In this document: positions 36,295 to 47,584 of the stretch, in pieces
How the letters are laid out: each line of letters starts with the position of its first letter
Numbering within the stretch: the stretch's first letter is position 1
Assembly (NCBI GenBank): GCA_021397835.1
Contig: JAJFZO010000034.1
Coordinates: forward strand, 1,862,501 to 1,926,500
Source: Moringa oleifera
Lineage: Eukaryota; Streptophyta; Magnoliopsida; Brassicales; Moringaceae
DNA length: 64,000 nt
Direction: 5' to 3'
Made by a program: the position numbers and the translations under genes
Notes under the pieces: model-generated
Databases searched by the model: none
The model's input: only the letters and a program-made list of their open reading frames with translations
What the model was told of the DNA's origin: nothing

Positions 36295-37353
36295 ATGTCT
36301 GGCTATGGGTACAACTCAGGGTTCGAAAACACATCTGATTCAGGGTTCGAGAACCCTAATCTTGGCCTTGATGATGGCATGGAATCATCTTTGTACCTTA
36401 GGCAAATTCCATGTGAGATATGCAATCAGGTGTTTTATAGCATCGATTCCATCATAAGTCATTATGAATCTCACATGATGGCATCTGAAGAGATTAGGAT
36501 TTTCCTCCATGGAGAAAGAAACATAAACAACAGTCGACAAACTTTTACAGTCAACCCACCGCCGCAAAATCTTTTACCTGCATTGCCACCAACGCAAAAT
36601 TCTTTACCTAACTTACCGTCACAATTTCCTTTATCCATCAGACAATCACAATATCCTTCACCTACCCCACCAACACGATATCACTTATCTCGCCCAAGCT
36701 ATAATTATAGGGAGCTTTTTCGACAGCGGCTTGCACCTCGAAGAAATACTGGTTTTAGCCATCGATCTATTACTTCTTCATCAACTACTACACAACGATT
36801 AGTTTTGGCACTCAGGAACCAAGAAATTCCTCGAGAGTCAACACAGCCTTATCTGGGACAGCCAACGATGAGCCAAACACCTTTTCAACATCAAGCACAA
36901 CCAATTCTCGTGCAACCAATGAGGAACCAAGCATCTTCCCAACATCAAGCACAACCAATTCTTGTGCAGCCAATGAGGAACCAAGCATCTTCCCAACAGC
37001 AGACACAACCTATTCTCGTGCAACCAATGAGGAACCAAACTCCTGTCCGACAACAGACACAATCAAATTTTGTGCAATCAATGAGGAATCAAGCACCTCT
37101 TCAACAGCAGCCGCAACCAGTTTTGGTGCAATCAATGAGGAATCAAACTCCTCATCGACAACAAGTGCAACCAGCTTTCATGCAAATGGAGTACAGGGGG
37201 GATCAAAACCGTACTAATGGAAATCTGAGGCCCATTTCTAATCGAGTAAACCAACCTAACCCAGATATCATTGATCTTACTGATAATATTGATCCTGAAG
37301 AAAACAAAAGCAATGATGGTTCAGATGAATTGAATTTGACTTTAGGACTTTAA
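36295..37353 (+). CDS. Zinc-finger gene 3: C2H2 finger, Gln-rich repeats, SIM-like and EAR motifs (352 aa)
   Basis: Intronless gene in the same orientation as genes 1 and 2. Residues 40-60 form one C2H2 finger (C40, C43, H56, H60). Residues 86-130 are Pro-rich with PPxQNxLPxLP-type repeats. Residues 181-306 consist of seven 18-residue Gln-rich repeats (QPILVQPMRNQ core). Residues 324-330, DIIDLTD, match a SUMO-interacting motif, followed by acidic residues. The protein ends in LNLTLGL, an LxLxLxL EAR-type motif known to recruit TOPLESS-class co-repressors. A repressor role is inferred from this motif. The start at 36295 (ACCATGTCTG) matches the paralogues; an in-frame ATG at 36280 would add five residues. 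Sequence identity with genes 1 and 2 is limited to the finger, the Met-Ser start and the SIM region, so common origin is likely but not proven. Confidence 0.85.
   Translation: MSGYGYNSGFENTSDSGFENPNLGLDDGMESSLYLRQIPCEICNQVFYSIDSIISHYESHMMASEEIRIFLHGERNINNSRQTFTVNPPPQNLLPALPPTQNSLPNLPSQFPLSIRQSQYPSPTPPTRYHLSRPSYNYRELFRQRLAPRRNTGFSHRSITSSSTTTQRLVLALRNQEIPRESTQPYLGQPTMSQTPFQHQAQPILVQPMRNQASSQHQAQPILVQPMRNQASSQQQTQPILVQPMRNQTPVRQQTQSNFVQSMRNQAPLQQQPQPVLVQSMRNQTPHRQQVQPAFMQMEYRGDQNRTNGNLRPISNRVNQPNPDIIDLTDNIDPEENKSNDGSDELNLTLGL
36835..37212 (+). repeat. Seven 54-bp coding repeats in zinc-finger gene 3
   Basis: Units start at 36835, 36889, 36943, 36997, 37051, 37105 and 37159. Units 2 and 3 are nearly identical in DNA and identical in protein (HQAQPILVQPMRNQASSQ). 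The outer units are more diverged, so growth came from internal copying. Length variation among individuals is likely. Confidence 0.95.
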
Positions 37354-37650
37354 AAACTACCAAAAATGAGAGTTCGTCAAGATTTCTCCTCTATTAGCCT
37401 ACAAAGTGTTTCATCTTTATTTTCTTGTTAGTCATAATGTTGTCACTAGTAGCTCTTGTTTGCCCTTTTTATTGATAGTCATTATTGTTATTGTTCTTGA
37501 CTTTAGTCAGTCTAGTTAATTAGTGTCCTCGTAGTGATGTTATCTTTCCTTTGTATTCATGGTTTGGGATAAACAAGTCGACAATGGCTTGATTATGTAT
37601 CGTATTTCATTTTATGTCTTAATAAAATCCATTCTTTTTTTCATAATTTT
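37354..37650 (+). other. Probable 3' UTR of zinc-finger gene 3
   Basis: T-rich, with CTTAATAAAATCC (AATAAA polyadenylation signal) near 37618-37630. Faint resemblance to the 3' flanks of genes 1 and 2 (GTCCTCGTAGTGATGT versus GTCCTAGTARTGTC). Confidence 0.55.
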
Positions 37651-38929
37651 TTTCATCTTTTACTCAAATTTACTCCAATTTCATTGTGTCAAGCATATTT
37701 TTTAAGATAGGATAAGCAATTGAAAATTTTATCATTGTTATTGACAATAGTCCAAGCTAATTAATGAAAAGTGTAAACATAATTTATTTACAATATCATT
37801 AAATTGAGAAGGTGAATTTGCTTTTCTTTCTAAAATACTAGGCCAACACGTTTTCTTGAAAAAAATAATTCATGGTTTTCCATTCTTGATATCAAATCAT
37901 ATGTTTCACCTCTAGAATGCTAATTACAAATTCAAAATTGGACTCAAAGGTCAAATTGGATTTGCCTTTTCCTCATTACCATAGTTAAAGATTATGTTAC
38001 TAGTGAAAGAATCCATCTTTATCAATCGAGACTTATAAGGAAGGTGTGTTAACTACCATTCATGAATTCTCTTGCCCTTATTTTCGCATGTGTACATGTA
38101 TAAATAATCTCAGTGATATGTGTTTCATGTTTTCAATCTACTTTTGAAGTCTTATTTTAACATGCTCGTCTTACCATTGTTTAATATCAATAATCAATAT
38201 TCGTAACATTTTTACTAATCACATATTAATTATAAAATAACATCACTACTTCAATTGTTATGCTTGCCATCCCCATGTTCTGAAAAATGTTGATTTTGGG
38301 ACCTCTTGCTTACCAAATACTCATCTAGAATTAAGAACGTAACAAAATCATACGAACATTATTTTTCTAGTTCACATAAATTCCATAATTCACACATAGC
38401 TTCAATTGAGAAGCCATGATCAATAACTAAAAAAAATTAAAATGATCACAATATATTATAAAATGTTCTTTTTGGATGCATAACATATATGAAAATTAAT
38501 TACATTAATTAATGTTGGCTTTTCAGAGTAAAAGCAATAAGAAAAGGAGAAAGAAGTTTTGAAGTTTCAAATACTTGTTTATTCACTAATAGAGATTAAA
38601 TTTATAAAAAAAAAAACCTAAATTTATGTTACATGTCCACAACTAATTTTTAAATTCAAACTAAAAGATTGCTCATATCATCTTTACCATAAGAAATTTA
38701 GCATTTTTTCATGAAAAGTTTAAGTGGGAATTTCAAAAATTTCTATGAGGATTTGCAACTCTCACAAAAATTCTTACTAACGACTTTTTTATATATTTTA
38801 TTTGTTAGAATATTAAAATTTTTCCATAAAATTTTGAGTATTATTATATTTATATATTTTTTATCAAACAATAAATAAAAATAAAAATTACCTCAAAATT
38901 CTTTTCGCGTGATAATATTTAGTTTCATA
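37651..38929. other. AT-rich interval, no gene seen
   Basis: Nothing recognisable. Confidence 0.5.
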
Positions 38930-38989
38930 TGGATATTAAACCTTTGTAAGTTTCATAAAACTTAGATTCCATAGTAGTAGGCAATAAAA

Positions 38990-39330
38990 TATGCAAGAAT
39001 TGCCACAAAATAATTTCGTTACAATGCTTTCAATTGCCATAGAGCAATATCCGCGATAATGTTTTTGATTGCCACAAAAAAAAAATCTGTGGTAATATTT
39101 TTAAATGCCACGGAATAATTTTTAGTGATAATAATTTTGATTCCCACAAAAAATATATCCATGATAATATATTTCATTACCAAGAAATAATTTCTGTGAA
39201 CATAATTGCAATAGTCACGAAATTGTTTTTGTAACAAAATTCAATAATTACCATGAAAGTTAATCTGTGACAATTGTAACTATTGTCACGAAGATGTTTT
39301 CATGGAAATCATAAATTTTTACCATAAAAT
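38990..39330. repeat. CACTA subterminal repeats
   Basis: About seven imperfect copies of TTGCCACAAAATAATTTCGTGATAATRTTTT-like units follow each other at 40-50 bp. Minus-strand open frames here (39019-39237) are only translations of the repeat. Confidence 0.7.
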
Positions 39331-39654
39331 ATATTTGATAATCAATATTCATGGAAATCATATATTTTTAATTAATTTTTAATTTATTTATTTAATATAT
39401 ACAATTAATTTTTTATCTCATTTTATTTAATTAAGATAGATCTTAAAATATATATTTAATTTAATTCATAAAATATAATAAATATATTTTCATATACTAA
39501 TTAAATTAATAAATAAAACAAAAGCATATAAAAGTCATATTAACTAACAAATCATCATATATACTACCAAATATACAGTATGCTTACATAAAATGATCAA
39601 TCCATAAATCAAATGAAAATTAATCTAATCTAATCTAAATATTTTCCTTTGGAT

Positions 39655-40140
39655 CATCATCGATGTCATTGTCATTACCATCGCCATTATCATCAACTGG
39701 ACTAAAAGAAACACCCTCTTAACTCAAAGTACCTTGCTACGAATTCATTTATCTAACAAGCTTATTAAGAAGCTTCTTTGTTGAGGTCATTTCTTTTTTA
39801 ATATTTTCTCTTTAGTTCTCTTATTTTCATCTTTTTTATGCATCTTTCTCTCAAATCTCTTTGTCAAATCTTCATTATATCACATTTTTCTTGTAGCCAT
39901 TCTTCCATCTCTTTCTCTTTATATCCCCCGCAACATGTTCTCTTTGCAACCGTTCTTCCATCTCTACATGTTTTTTGTCCATTTGTTCTTACATTCCTTA
40001 GAAATAGAACATCATTTGTTATATCATAACTCTAGATCGGGCATGTAAAGACTATGAACCTGAGTCTAACGATTAATAGAAGGCTACATCAAATCCAAAC
40101 CCAAATGCCTTACCTCTTTTATTCTTTCCCCTTATAGCTT
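39655..40140 (-). pseudogene. CACTA accessory protein remnant (Ptta/En/Spm-like, coiled coil)
   Basis: On the minus strand, an AFGFGFDVAFY segment near 40090-40120 is followed, after stops, by a highly charged stretch at 39790-40000. This includes EQMDKKHVEMEERLQ, REMEEWLQEK and KMKIRELKRKY, with heptad-like spacing. This order (GxGxG-like motif, then coiled coil, then acidic end) resembles the C-terminus of plant Ptta/En/Spm accessory transposase proteins. Multiple stops make it inactive. Confidence 0.5.
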
Positions 40141-41727
40141 AAAAAAAAAAAAAAGATGATGAAATTATCAATGGATGATCCCGAGGTAAAGGTATTATCT
40201 CTCAATTTCTTGTAATCAACACATAATTGGAAAACAAAAAAGAAAACCATATTAAAATAAGATAAACAAACTCTTATATATCAATAAGATCACATCATAG
40301 AAACATAAATTAATTGAGCCAAATGCATTAAAAAGTTCTTAAAAATCTAAGGTAAAAAGTTAATTAAAAGGAGAAAAAGGGAATCCAAGCATTAAAAAAA
40401 TAAAGTAAAAAAAAAATCTAACTCAAATGCCTAACATATATGGTTATAATACCATTTAACAAACTAGTAACGCATATCATATTGAACACCACTACATATA
40501 ACTAATGATAAGTTCATCATATATATAAAATGTAGTGAGATCTATAATAGGAAATCAACTTGGCTCGAATTAAGAAGATGATCCATAGAAGTAATGCCTA
40601 TTATTAACAAAATAATAGAAATGGTATTACGCTTATAAGTATGATTCAAGAAAATAGAATAATCAAACTGCCAAGAATATACAATAGAAAAAGTGATGTG
40701 TATTCTAATGACAAAAGTTAGAAAACATGAGTATCCATTTCTAATAGGTAACAAAAAATATCTCAAGTTTCAACAATAACATTAGCCCATTTATCTACAA
40801 CATACCACACAAAAAAAAAATCAAATACTGAGTACCAAATAAATATAAGACAATTCCATATCATAAAATCTAAACACAATATCAAGACACGCAAACTCCA
40901 TGTAAAAGTCAAAATTAGAAATCATGTGATTCGTAACCTAATATCTCTATTAGAATCTTAATTATCCAAATATAAAAATAATTCAATATAAGTCCTATAT
41001 AATGTATATATTTCATAGAAGGAATTTCATAGTTCTCGCAGATTAATTCATAAGAAAACTATAATACATTTCCCGATCTCATAAAATTCTGAAAGAATAA
41101 TTCGTATAAATTGTATCACATAAATTTTTACAACAATTCTTGCAAGAATGTTACCCAAATTCGAAATTTCAACTTAAATATAAAAATTACGTTTCTAAAT
41201 ATCAAAAAATTCTTACAAAATTTTGAAAGAATTTGATAATACATATTCGTGCAGATGTTTCCTAAAGAAGTTCGTCTAAATATCATATATTAATTTTCAT
41301 TAAAAAATTAATATAATATATATATATATATTCTTACAAAAACATCGGTGAGAAAATTAATATTACAAATACAATTACATTTTCCAATGTTTACTTATTC
41401 TTACAAAAATATTCTATTGGAAATGTACCTTTAGGATTCTCGTGGTACTTTTCTTTAGAAAATGTTCAAATTTTTAAATTTTTTTAAAAATATTTAAGTT
41501 TTATTATCTTTAATCTTTAATATAAATAAATAAAAAATAAAAAGATTTCTAATTTTGCACGATTATTGCAATGAAATTTTATTGAACCCTTTTTTCGAAG
41601 CCTTTAGAATTGCAATTTGCCACTAATTTTTGTTTTTGTTGCAATATTCCATGAGAAAATGATAGTTTGGCCATGAAAGTTAATTTATTAGAATTTTTTG
41701 TAACAAAATTTTTATTTTCTTGTAGTG

Positions 41728-42099
41728 TGTACCATTATATTAGAAACTTACTATTACCACATCAATTGTACCTATTTGCATCTTTTATCTTTCTTTTGAG
41801 AAAAAGCTCAAAAAACCAAGTCAATAGATTACTTTTGGTTCCTTCTTTTCCTTTTTTGGTTGGGTAAGTTCACATACTAGAAAACTTAATTAATTCTAGT
41901 TTAGTTTCATTGGACACGCTTATTTGTGTATGTCAATAAGATGAGTTTGACCCTTCTGACGGTAGTCATTTAGTATATATGCCAATGAAGACCTCTATAA
42001 TTTCTTTGTATATACATTGCTTTTAATCAAATGACGTGAATTTGATTCTTGTATTTGCTGGCTTGATCCATGCTAATTGCTATTAATTTTTTACCTGGT
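41728..42099. other. No gene supported
   Basis: Host DNA between two elements. The 66-residue frame at 41667-41867 starts inside the CACTA end and is not called. Confidence 0.45.
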
Positions 42100-45000
42100 A
42101 TGCTAATTTCTCTCATTCTAATTCAATTATTTATCTTAGTAAACACTCTACTCATCAATAATAATTTTAATTACATCGTTTTGAACCATCTTCAAATCTA
42201 TTATAAGTTTTTTGGCTAGAGTAGCGGTTGGAACATATTTAGTCTCAATAGTAAACTGAGTTGCAATTTCTTACTTTTTTGAACTCTAACTAAAATTAGA
42301 CTAAACAAATACCTTGATGTGCTCAACATACAATAACATGATTTGCCCAATCACTATAAAAAAACCATATAAAAATAATTTTATCTTTATTTTTAAATTT
42401 TATTCTAAAATTCAAAGTCCTTTTAATATTCTTTAGCGCCTTCTTAGCATTCTTGTAGTGCAACTCACCTGCATAATGCATATACCTGGATAGTAAACTT
42501 ACAGAGTAAATTATATCAAGTCATGTCACTAGCACATATATCAAACAACTTATGATTTTTTTGTATAATCCCTCATCAATCTTTTCAGCACCTTCATCTT
42601 TCCTAAATTTTTTATTTTGAGCCAAAGGAATAAATATTAACTTACAATCCTCCATGTTAAATTTATTCAATGCTTCCTTAGCATATTTTCGTAAAGCCTA
42701 ATGAAGAACCCATGTTGTGATTGTTGAATCTCTATCCTAGAATAAGGATATCATCTCGTTAAATTAGTCATCTTAAATGCTTGCATCATTTAATCCTTAA
42801 ATTGCTTCAATACTTCTACATTGCCTTCTATAACAAGCAAATTATCAATATATTATGAAATAACTAAGAATTCATCATTAATATTAACTTTGATATATAC
42901 TCATGTTTTTATTGAAGTTTATCTTCTATAATTGTTCATTAATCCTATTGTTTCATGCTCTTGAGTATGGTTTCAATCCATGTAATGCCTTTTTTAATAA
43001 GTATACATTTTTCAGATCTATAAAAAGAAAAATCCTTAAGTTATTCAATAAAATCTCTTCCTCCGAAATAATTATTTAGAAATGTTGACTTTGTATCCAG
43101 CTAGTAGATTTTTCTTACTTTTTGCAGCAAGTGCTAAAGGTAATCCAATAGCATCCAATCTTGCCATGTGTAAAAATATAAAAAATTCTACATCAAGTAA
43201 TTGAGTATATCCTTTCAAAACTAACTTTGCCTTGTATTTTTTTATTAGTATTGAGTTTTGTTCTACAAACATATTTCACACCAATAGCTTTTTTGTGTAA
43301 TAGCATGTCCACCAGCTTCTAGGTTTAGTTCTTTGAATTATCTTGATTCCCTCCTCTAGTACTTCAATGTAGTTTAGATATTTGGCAACTTTCTCATGCC
43401 TTACAAGGTCAAGCATAGGTATGTTGCATCTTTAAATAAAGTTTTATAAGTGATCTAATACCTCTTATGAGCTTGTCATCAATTATATATTCATCTTACA
43501 ATTTTGATTCTTTTTTCTTTTGCATAAAATTATGGTATAGGTTTATCCTAATTCCATTTGCAACCTCATCAAATTTGATATCTCTACTTACTATTGTTCT
43601 TCTTGTTAAATATTAACAAACAAAGACTCTACGTTGTTTTTTAAATTCAACTTCACCTTCTTTGCATCTGAAATATGAATAAAATACAAACAACCAAAAA
43701 TTTTGAAGTTGTGAATAGAAAGTTTTAAAGTATATCAAGCTTTAAAAGGTATCTTTTCCTTTAAAGACTTTGTTAACAAACTTATTTGTAGTAATAAAGT
43801 AGTATTAATAGCTTCAGCCAATAACATCATATTAAACCAATAACATCTTTGGTATTTCCTTCTCAAATAGCAGACATATATATGTCCATAGTTCTCATGC
43901 TTTTTCTCTCACTGACTTTATTTTATTGAAGAGTATAGGTTGCAATTTTATTTAATCTCTATAACTTTATAAAATTTAACAAATTTATCATCAATATATT
44001 TAGTCACATTATCATATCTAATCACTTTAATTTAATTTGTAGCTACTTTGATTTCTAATCGACAGTTTAAACTTTCAACAAACATCTGCAACTTCAAATT
44101 TTTATTTGAGAAAATAAAACTAACATATTCTACTAAGTTATCAATAAAAATCAGGATATATATGTCACTATTTAAGGATGCAATCCTTATAAGTCCTCAA
44201 ATATCTATTTGGATCAAATAAAGCTTCTCAAGTGCTTTCATACCTTGCTAACAGGAAATTACAATATGACTTGCTTTCCAAGTTGACAAACTCCACGCAC
44301 TGTTGTTCCCCCTCTATTGAAAATCATTCTTTGTATAAAATCATTTTTCTTATTATAATATAATGCATAATAGTGAAAATATCTCATGCAGTTATGTCAT
44401 AACCCATCGTCATTCCAATTTATGTTGAGACTTTTATTGCCTATTTTCATGAAAAATAATATTATGACATTTGAGTCAATAATAACACATATTATTCTTA
44501 AACATAATAAAATCACAATATACATGAAAGATTAATTTTATACTATATCTATAAGCCTTTTATTGCAACAATCCATTTACCTTTCACCTCATTATATTGT
44601 TTATTGTCAATTCTAACTCTTGACACTTTTGACTTATTTACTTCCTTAAAAAAAAGATTCATCAAAAGACATGTACATCCACTACCTCTAAGTGAGTCAT
44701 CACTTAAACTACGATAAGAACAATATAAAACAAAAAATTGCTTCTTTTAATATTGATCTGCCACTTGAATTTGGTGTCCTTCTTGTTATTTGTTTTTACA
44801 CGCCCTTTCCATATTCTTTATTTGTTTGCATGCACTATATTAAATATCAAGTCTAAACTAACAATATTTTTATAAATGAATGGTTTCCTTACAATAAATA
44901 TATACATTGGTATTTACTCTAGTTGCTTCCATTTTTTCCCTCTCTAGCTCTTCTTGTAGTTCTTCTTGCTTAGCTTGATTGGTCAGTTCCCTTCACTTGA

Positions 45001-45290
45001 AATGCTTCGTCAACTATCTTTCTTTTCTACAAGCTTTCCTCTTCTCTTGACTTTGTTATACATTAACAAGCTTTATTAATGTTATTTTTAACAGATTTAT
45101 GAACTTTTCATGTGAAAAGATTTTGCATTCAAATCTCTTTAAGGTCTCCATAATCTTTTTCACTATCATTTTGTCAAAAAGGTTTCTTTTCCTAACATTT
45201 TAATCTTATTAGCTAATATTAACAATGTGTCTATGCAATCCTTAAGTGCTATTATGTTGCCTTCATCTTTAATTCATGAAGATCCAATTT
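42100..45290 (-). mobile_element. Ty1/copia remnant 2 (gag to RNase H)
   Basis: In minus orientation there is a gag-like part near 44850-45270 with a broken zinc-knuckle region. Integrase-like sequence lies at about 43850-44700. The reverse transcriptase N-terminus is at 43272-43072 (KYKAKLVLKGYTQ and MARLDAIGLPLALAAKSKK, matching FKARLVAKGYTQ and VARLDTIRTLIALAA). Reverse transcriptase and RNase H pieces run down to about 42130 (SRYMHYAGELHYKNAKKALK and FYSDWANHV, matching SRFMQ..HWxAAKRxLR and YTDSDWAG). Many stops and shifts are present. LTRs and primer-binding site were not found. Confidence 0.85.
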
Positions 45291-46230
45291 ATGGAAAAAA
45301 AAAAAAAAGAAAAGCAAATAAACCTAAAACCTTACGTATATATTGTCGATAAAATTTTAAATTCATAAAAAAGGAAAAACTCAAACCAAAAGATAGTTTC
45401 TATTATTCTTCAAATCTACTCCAAATAGCAAAAAGACTATATCTTATTTGTTTTATCTTAACTAAAAACATGTAGTAAATATAATATATTCTTAACAATT
45501 AAACTTAAATGATTAATTTAATCATCTAATGAATTATATAATCTTTTGGTTTACAGTCCTGGATAACCATCAAATTTTGATATTTCAATGCTTATCCTTT
45601 GAATGGATGAAAATTGATGATATATGGAAACATAATGTTTTCTTCAAAGCAGAGAAAGGACTGAATGAAAGAAAGAAATCCATGAATGTGAAGTTATAAA
45701 GCGCAATTGGCTGATTAGCTAGTCCAGGATTTTGACATTATTTACTAGTTTATAAGTTTCATATTTTCCTATGTCATGGGCATGTATGCAGATCCTACTT
45801 TTCAGTTCAATCAAACATTTCTCTTCCAATTATCTAAAGAAGTTACATAAAAAAATGAGAAGAAAAAGCTACACAATAGACAGTTGGCTAATAATTTGTT
45901 GATATTAGTCAAATCTATTTTAGTACAGTCACTTCTCCTAAAATGTCTGCTCTAGAAATATGGCTATCCTTACAATGGCTATGCTTTAATTTGCGTCTCA
46001 CAAGAGTTTATCAGTATTGTTCATGGAAGGCTTTTTATCTGGCCTTGAAAATGCTACAAATAGACAATCTTCTTCATTTTTGCTTTACCTAAAGCCTTCT
46101 TTCCTGTCAGGTTGAACATTGCTTGTAGTTTTGCATAAGGACTGCTCTTTCATTCATCAAAACTAGGATTATTCCAATCCAAGCTGCAGGTAGTCAATCG
46201 TCCTTCAAGGTGTTATTTGGTTGGGTAGTC
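45291..46230. other. Upstream region of the ENTH-domain gene
   Basis: No separate gene. The last few hundred bases are less AT-rich and probably hold promoter and 5' UTR. GCTGCAGGTAGTC near 46183-46195 contains a donor-like site, so a 5' UTR intron is possible. Confidence 0.45.
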
Positions 46231-47584
46231 ATGGGAACCATGCTGCTAAATCAAATCAAGAAGCAGGCATCTTCTTTTCTGCAAGAGAAATACAAAATTG
46301 CTAAAATGGCCTTAACTGATGTTACTGAAGCAGAACTGTAAGTACTTCACTTTGCCGCTGAAACATTAACGATCAAGTAATTTACTGAAAATTACATCAA
46401 CCTCCTCTGATGATGAGTTTTATACGATTTTCAATCTAATTTCCTGCCCTTCTGATATCATTTCTTTGCTATTGTATTATAAAGGTTGGCTGAAGAAGCA
46501 ACAAGTAATGTTCCATTGGGCCCTGATGCCCGAACGATGACTAAAATAGCTGAAGCATCATATGATCTTGATGATTATTGGAGAATTGTTGATGTTCTAC
46601 ACAGGAGGTAATTAATTTCAAATGAATTCCCAGCAAAAGAGGGACCAACAATATTCTTCCCAGAATTGTGTTTCCTACAGTAGTAATAATCGGCTTGCAT
46701 GGTAGATATATACTACTTTTGTTCTGTTAAAAACTTGATATTGTTGTTAGATATCATCCCATAACACTAAATACAGGTTTGATAATACTGATTGGAAGCA
46801 ATGGAGGCAATCCTACAAATCATTGGTGCTTCTGGAATTCTTGTTAACACACGGTCCTGAAGACTTTGCTGAGGAATTTCAATGTGACACAGACATCTTT
46901 CAAGAGCTTGAAACATTTCAGTTCATAGATGAAAAAGGGTAATTAATCTGTATAAAGTTCTCTAACATTTCTCATGAGCTGCTATGAACACTATACTGAC
47001 CTATCCTTGTCTTCTTGTTTAAATCTGAAATCCTTCGGATGTTACATATTAGGTTCAATTGGGGTGTCCACATGCAAAAGAGATCCGAGCAGGTACAAGA
47101 TCTTCTCAGAGGAGGAGAAACACTCACACAAGCTCGTTTAAAAGCTCTCAAAGTTACAAAAGAAATCCAAGGATTTGGAAGTTCAATGACTTCACCTACT
47201 TCCTCAGCATCTCCTCCTTCATCGTCATCCTCTGATGCATCACAAACTTCATCTTTTGGCTCATATTCTACCGCAAGTTCCATGTGGAACGACATGACGA
47301 ATGAGCTAAACAACCTTGAAAAGTCATCACCTACTAACACTGATCATGAAGGACTCCACCTTTGGGACTGTCCCCCAGTTGAGGAAACAGATGTGTTGAT
47401 TGAACCTGAAGATGATGAAAACATAAAGAAGGATGGTTTGATAAGCGGAATTTGCTCCAAGCTTGCTAGCATTAGTCCTTTAAAAAGATGTGATAGCGAG
47501 AAACTGGGTTACAAGAGCATTTCTGACCAGGTTGAGAGGGTTTCAAAGAAAAAGTATGATCGACAATATTCCTTGGGATACTAA
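46231..47584 (+). CDS. ENTH-domain protein, epsin-like adaptor (four exons, 307 aa)
   Basis: Exons are 46231-46337, 46485-46607, 46777-46938 and 47053-47584, all with GT-AG introns, giving 307 residues. Residues about 22-155 form an ENTH domain: LTDVTEAE helix, ATSNVPLGPDARTMTKIAEAS, DYWRIVDVLHRR, DWKQWRQSYKSLVLLEFLL, HGPEDF and ETFQFIDEKG. ENTH domains bind phosphoinositides on membranes and act in clathrin-coated vesicle formation. The tail is Ser-rich (174-207), then acidic, and lacks NPF, DPF or ubiquitin-interacting motifs. It therefore belongs with the short plant ENTH proteins rather than full epsins. The usual Trp of the WGP motif is Leu. Two in-frame ATGs (46231, 46240) are possible starts; the second has the better context. 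The frame is intact and probably functional. Confidence 0.9.

Larger units (their letters stand above)
38930..41727 (-). mobile_element. CACTA (En/Spm-type) transposon relic
   Basis: The right end at 41727 reads CACTACAAGAAAATAAAAAT on the minus strand, the typical plant CACTA terminus. The left part (38990-39330) is a row of subterminal repeats of about 45 bp with alternating ATTGCCACAAAA and GTGATAATATTTTTGATT, also typical. A coiled-coil coding remnant lies inside. The left terminus itself is not recognisable, so the left boundary is approximate. Confidence 0.72.

Noticed and set aside
36812..37062. Two antisense open frames opposite the Gln-rich repeats
   Set aside because: They are mirror products of the 54-bp repeats in zinc-finger gene 3.
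47015..47052. Open frame extending upstream of the last ENTH exon
   Set aside because: This part is intron; the acceptor at 47051-47052 joins the frame to exon 3 with the correct ENTH sequence.
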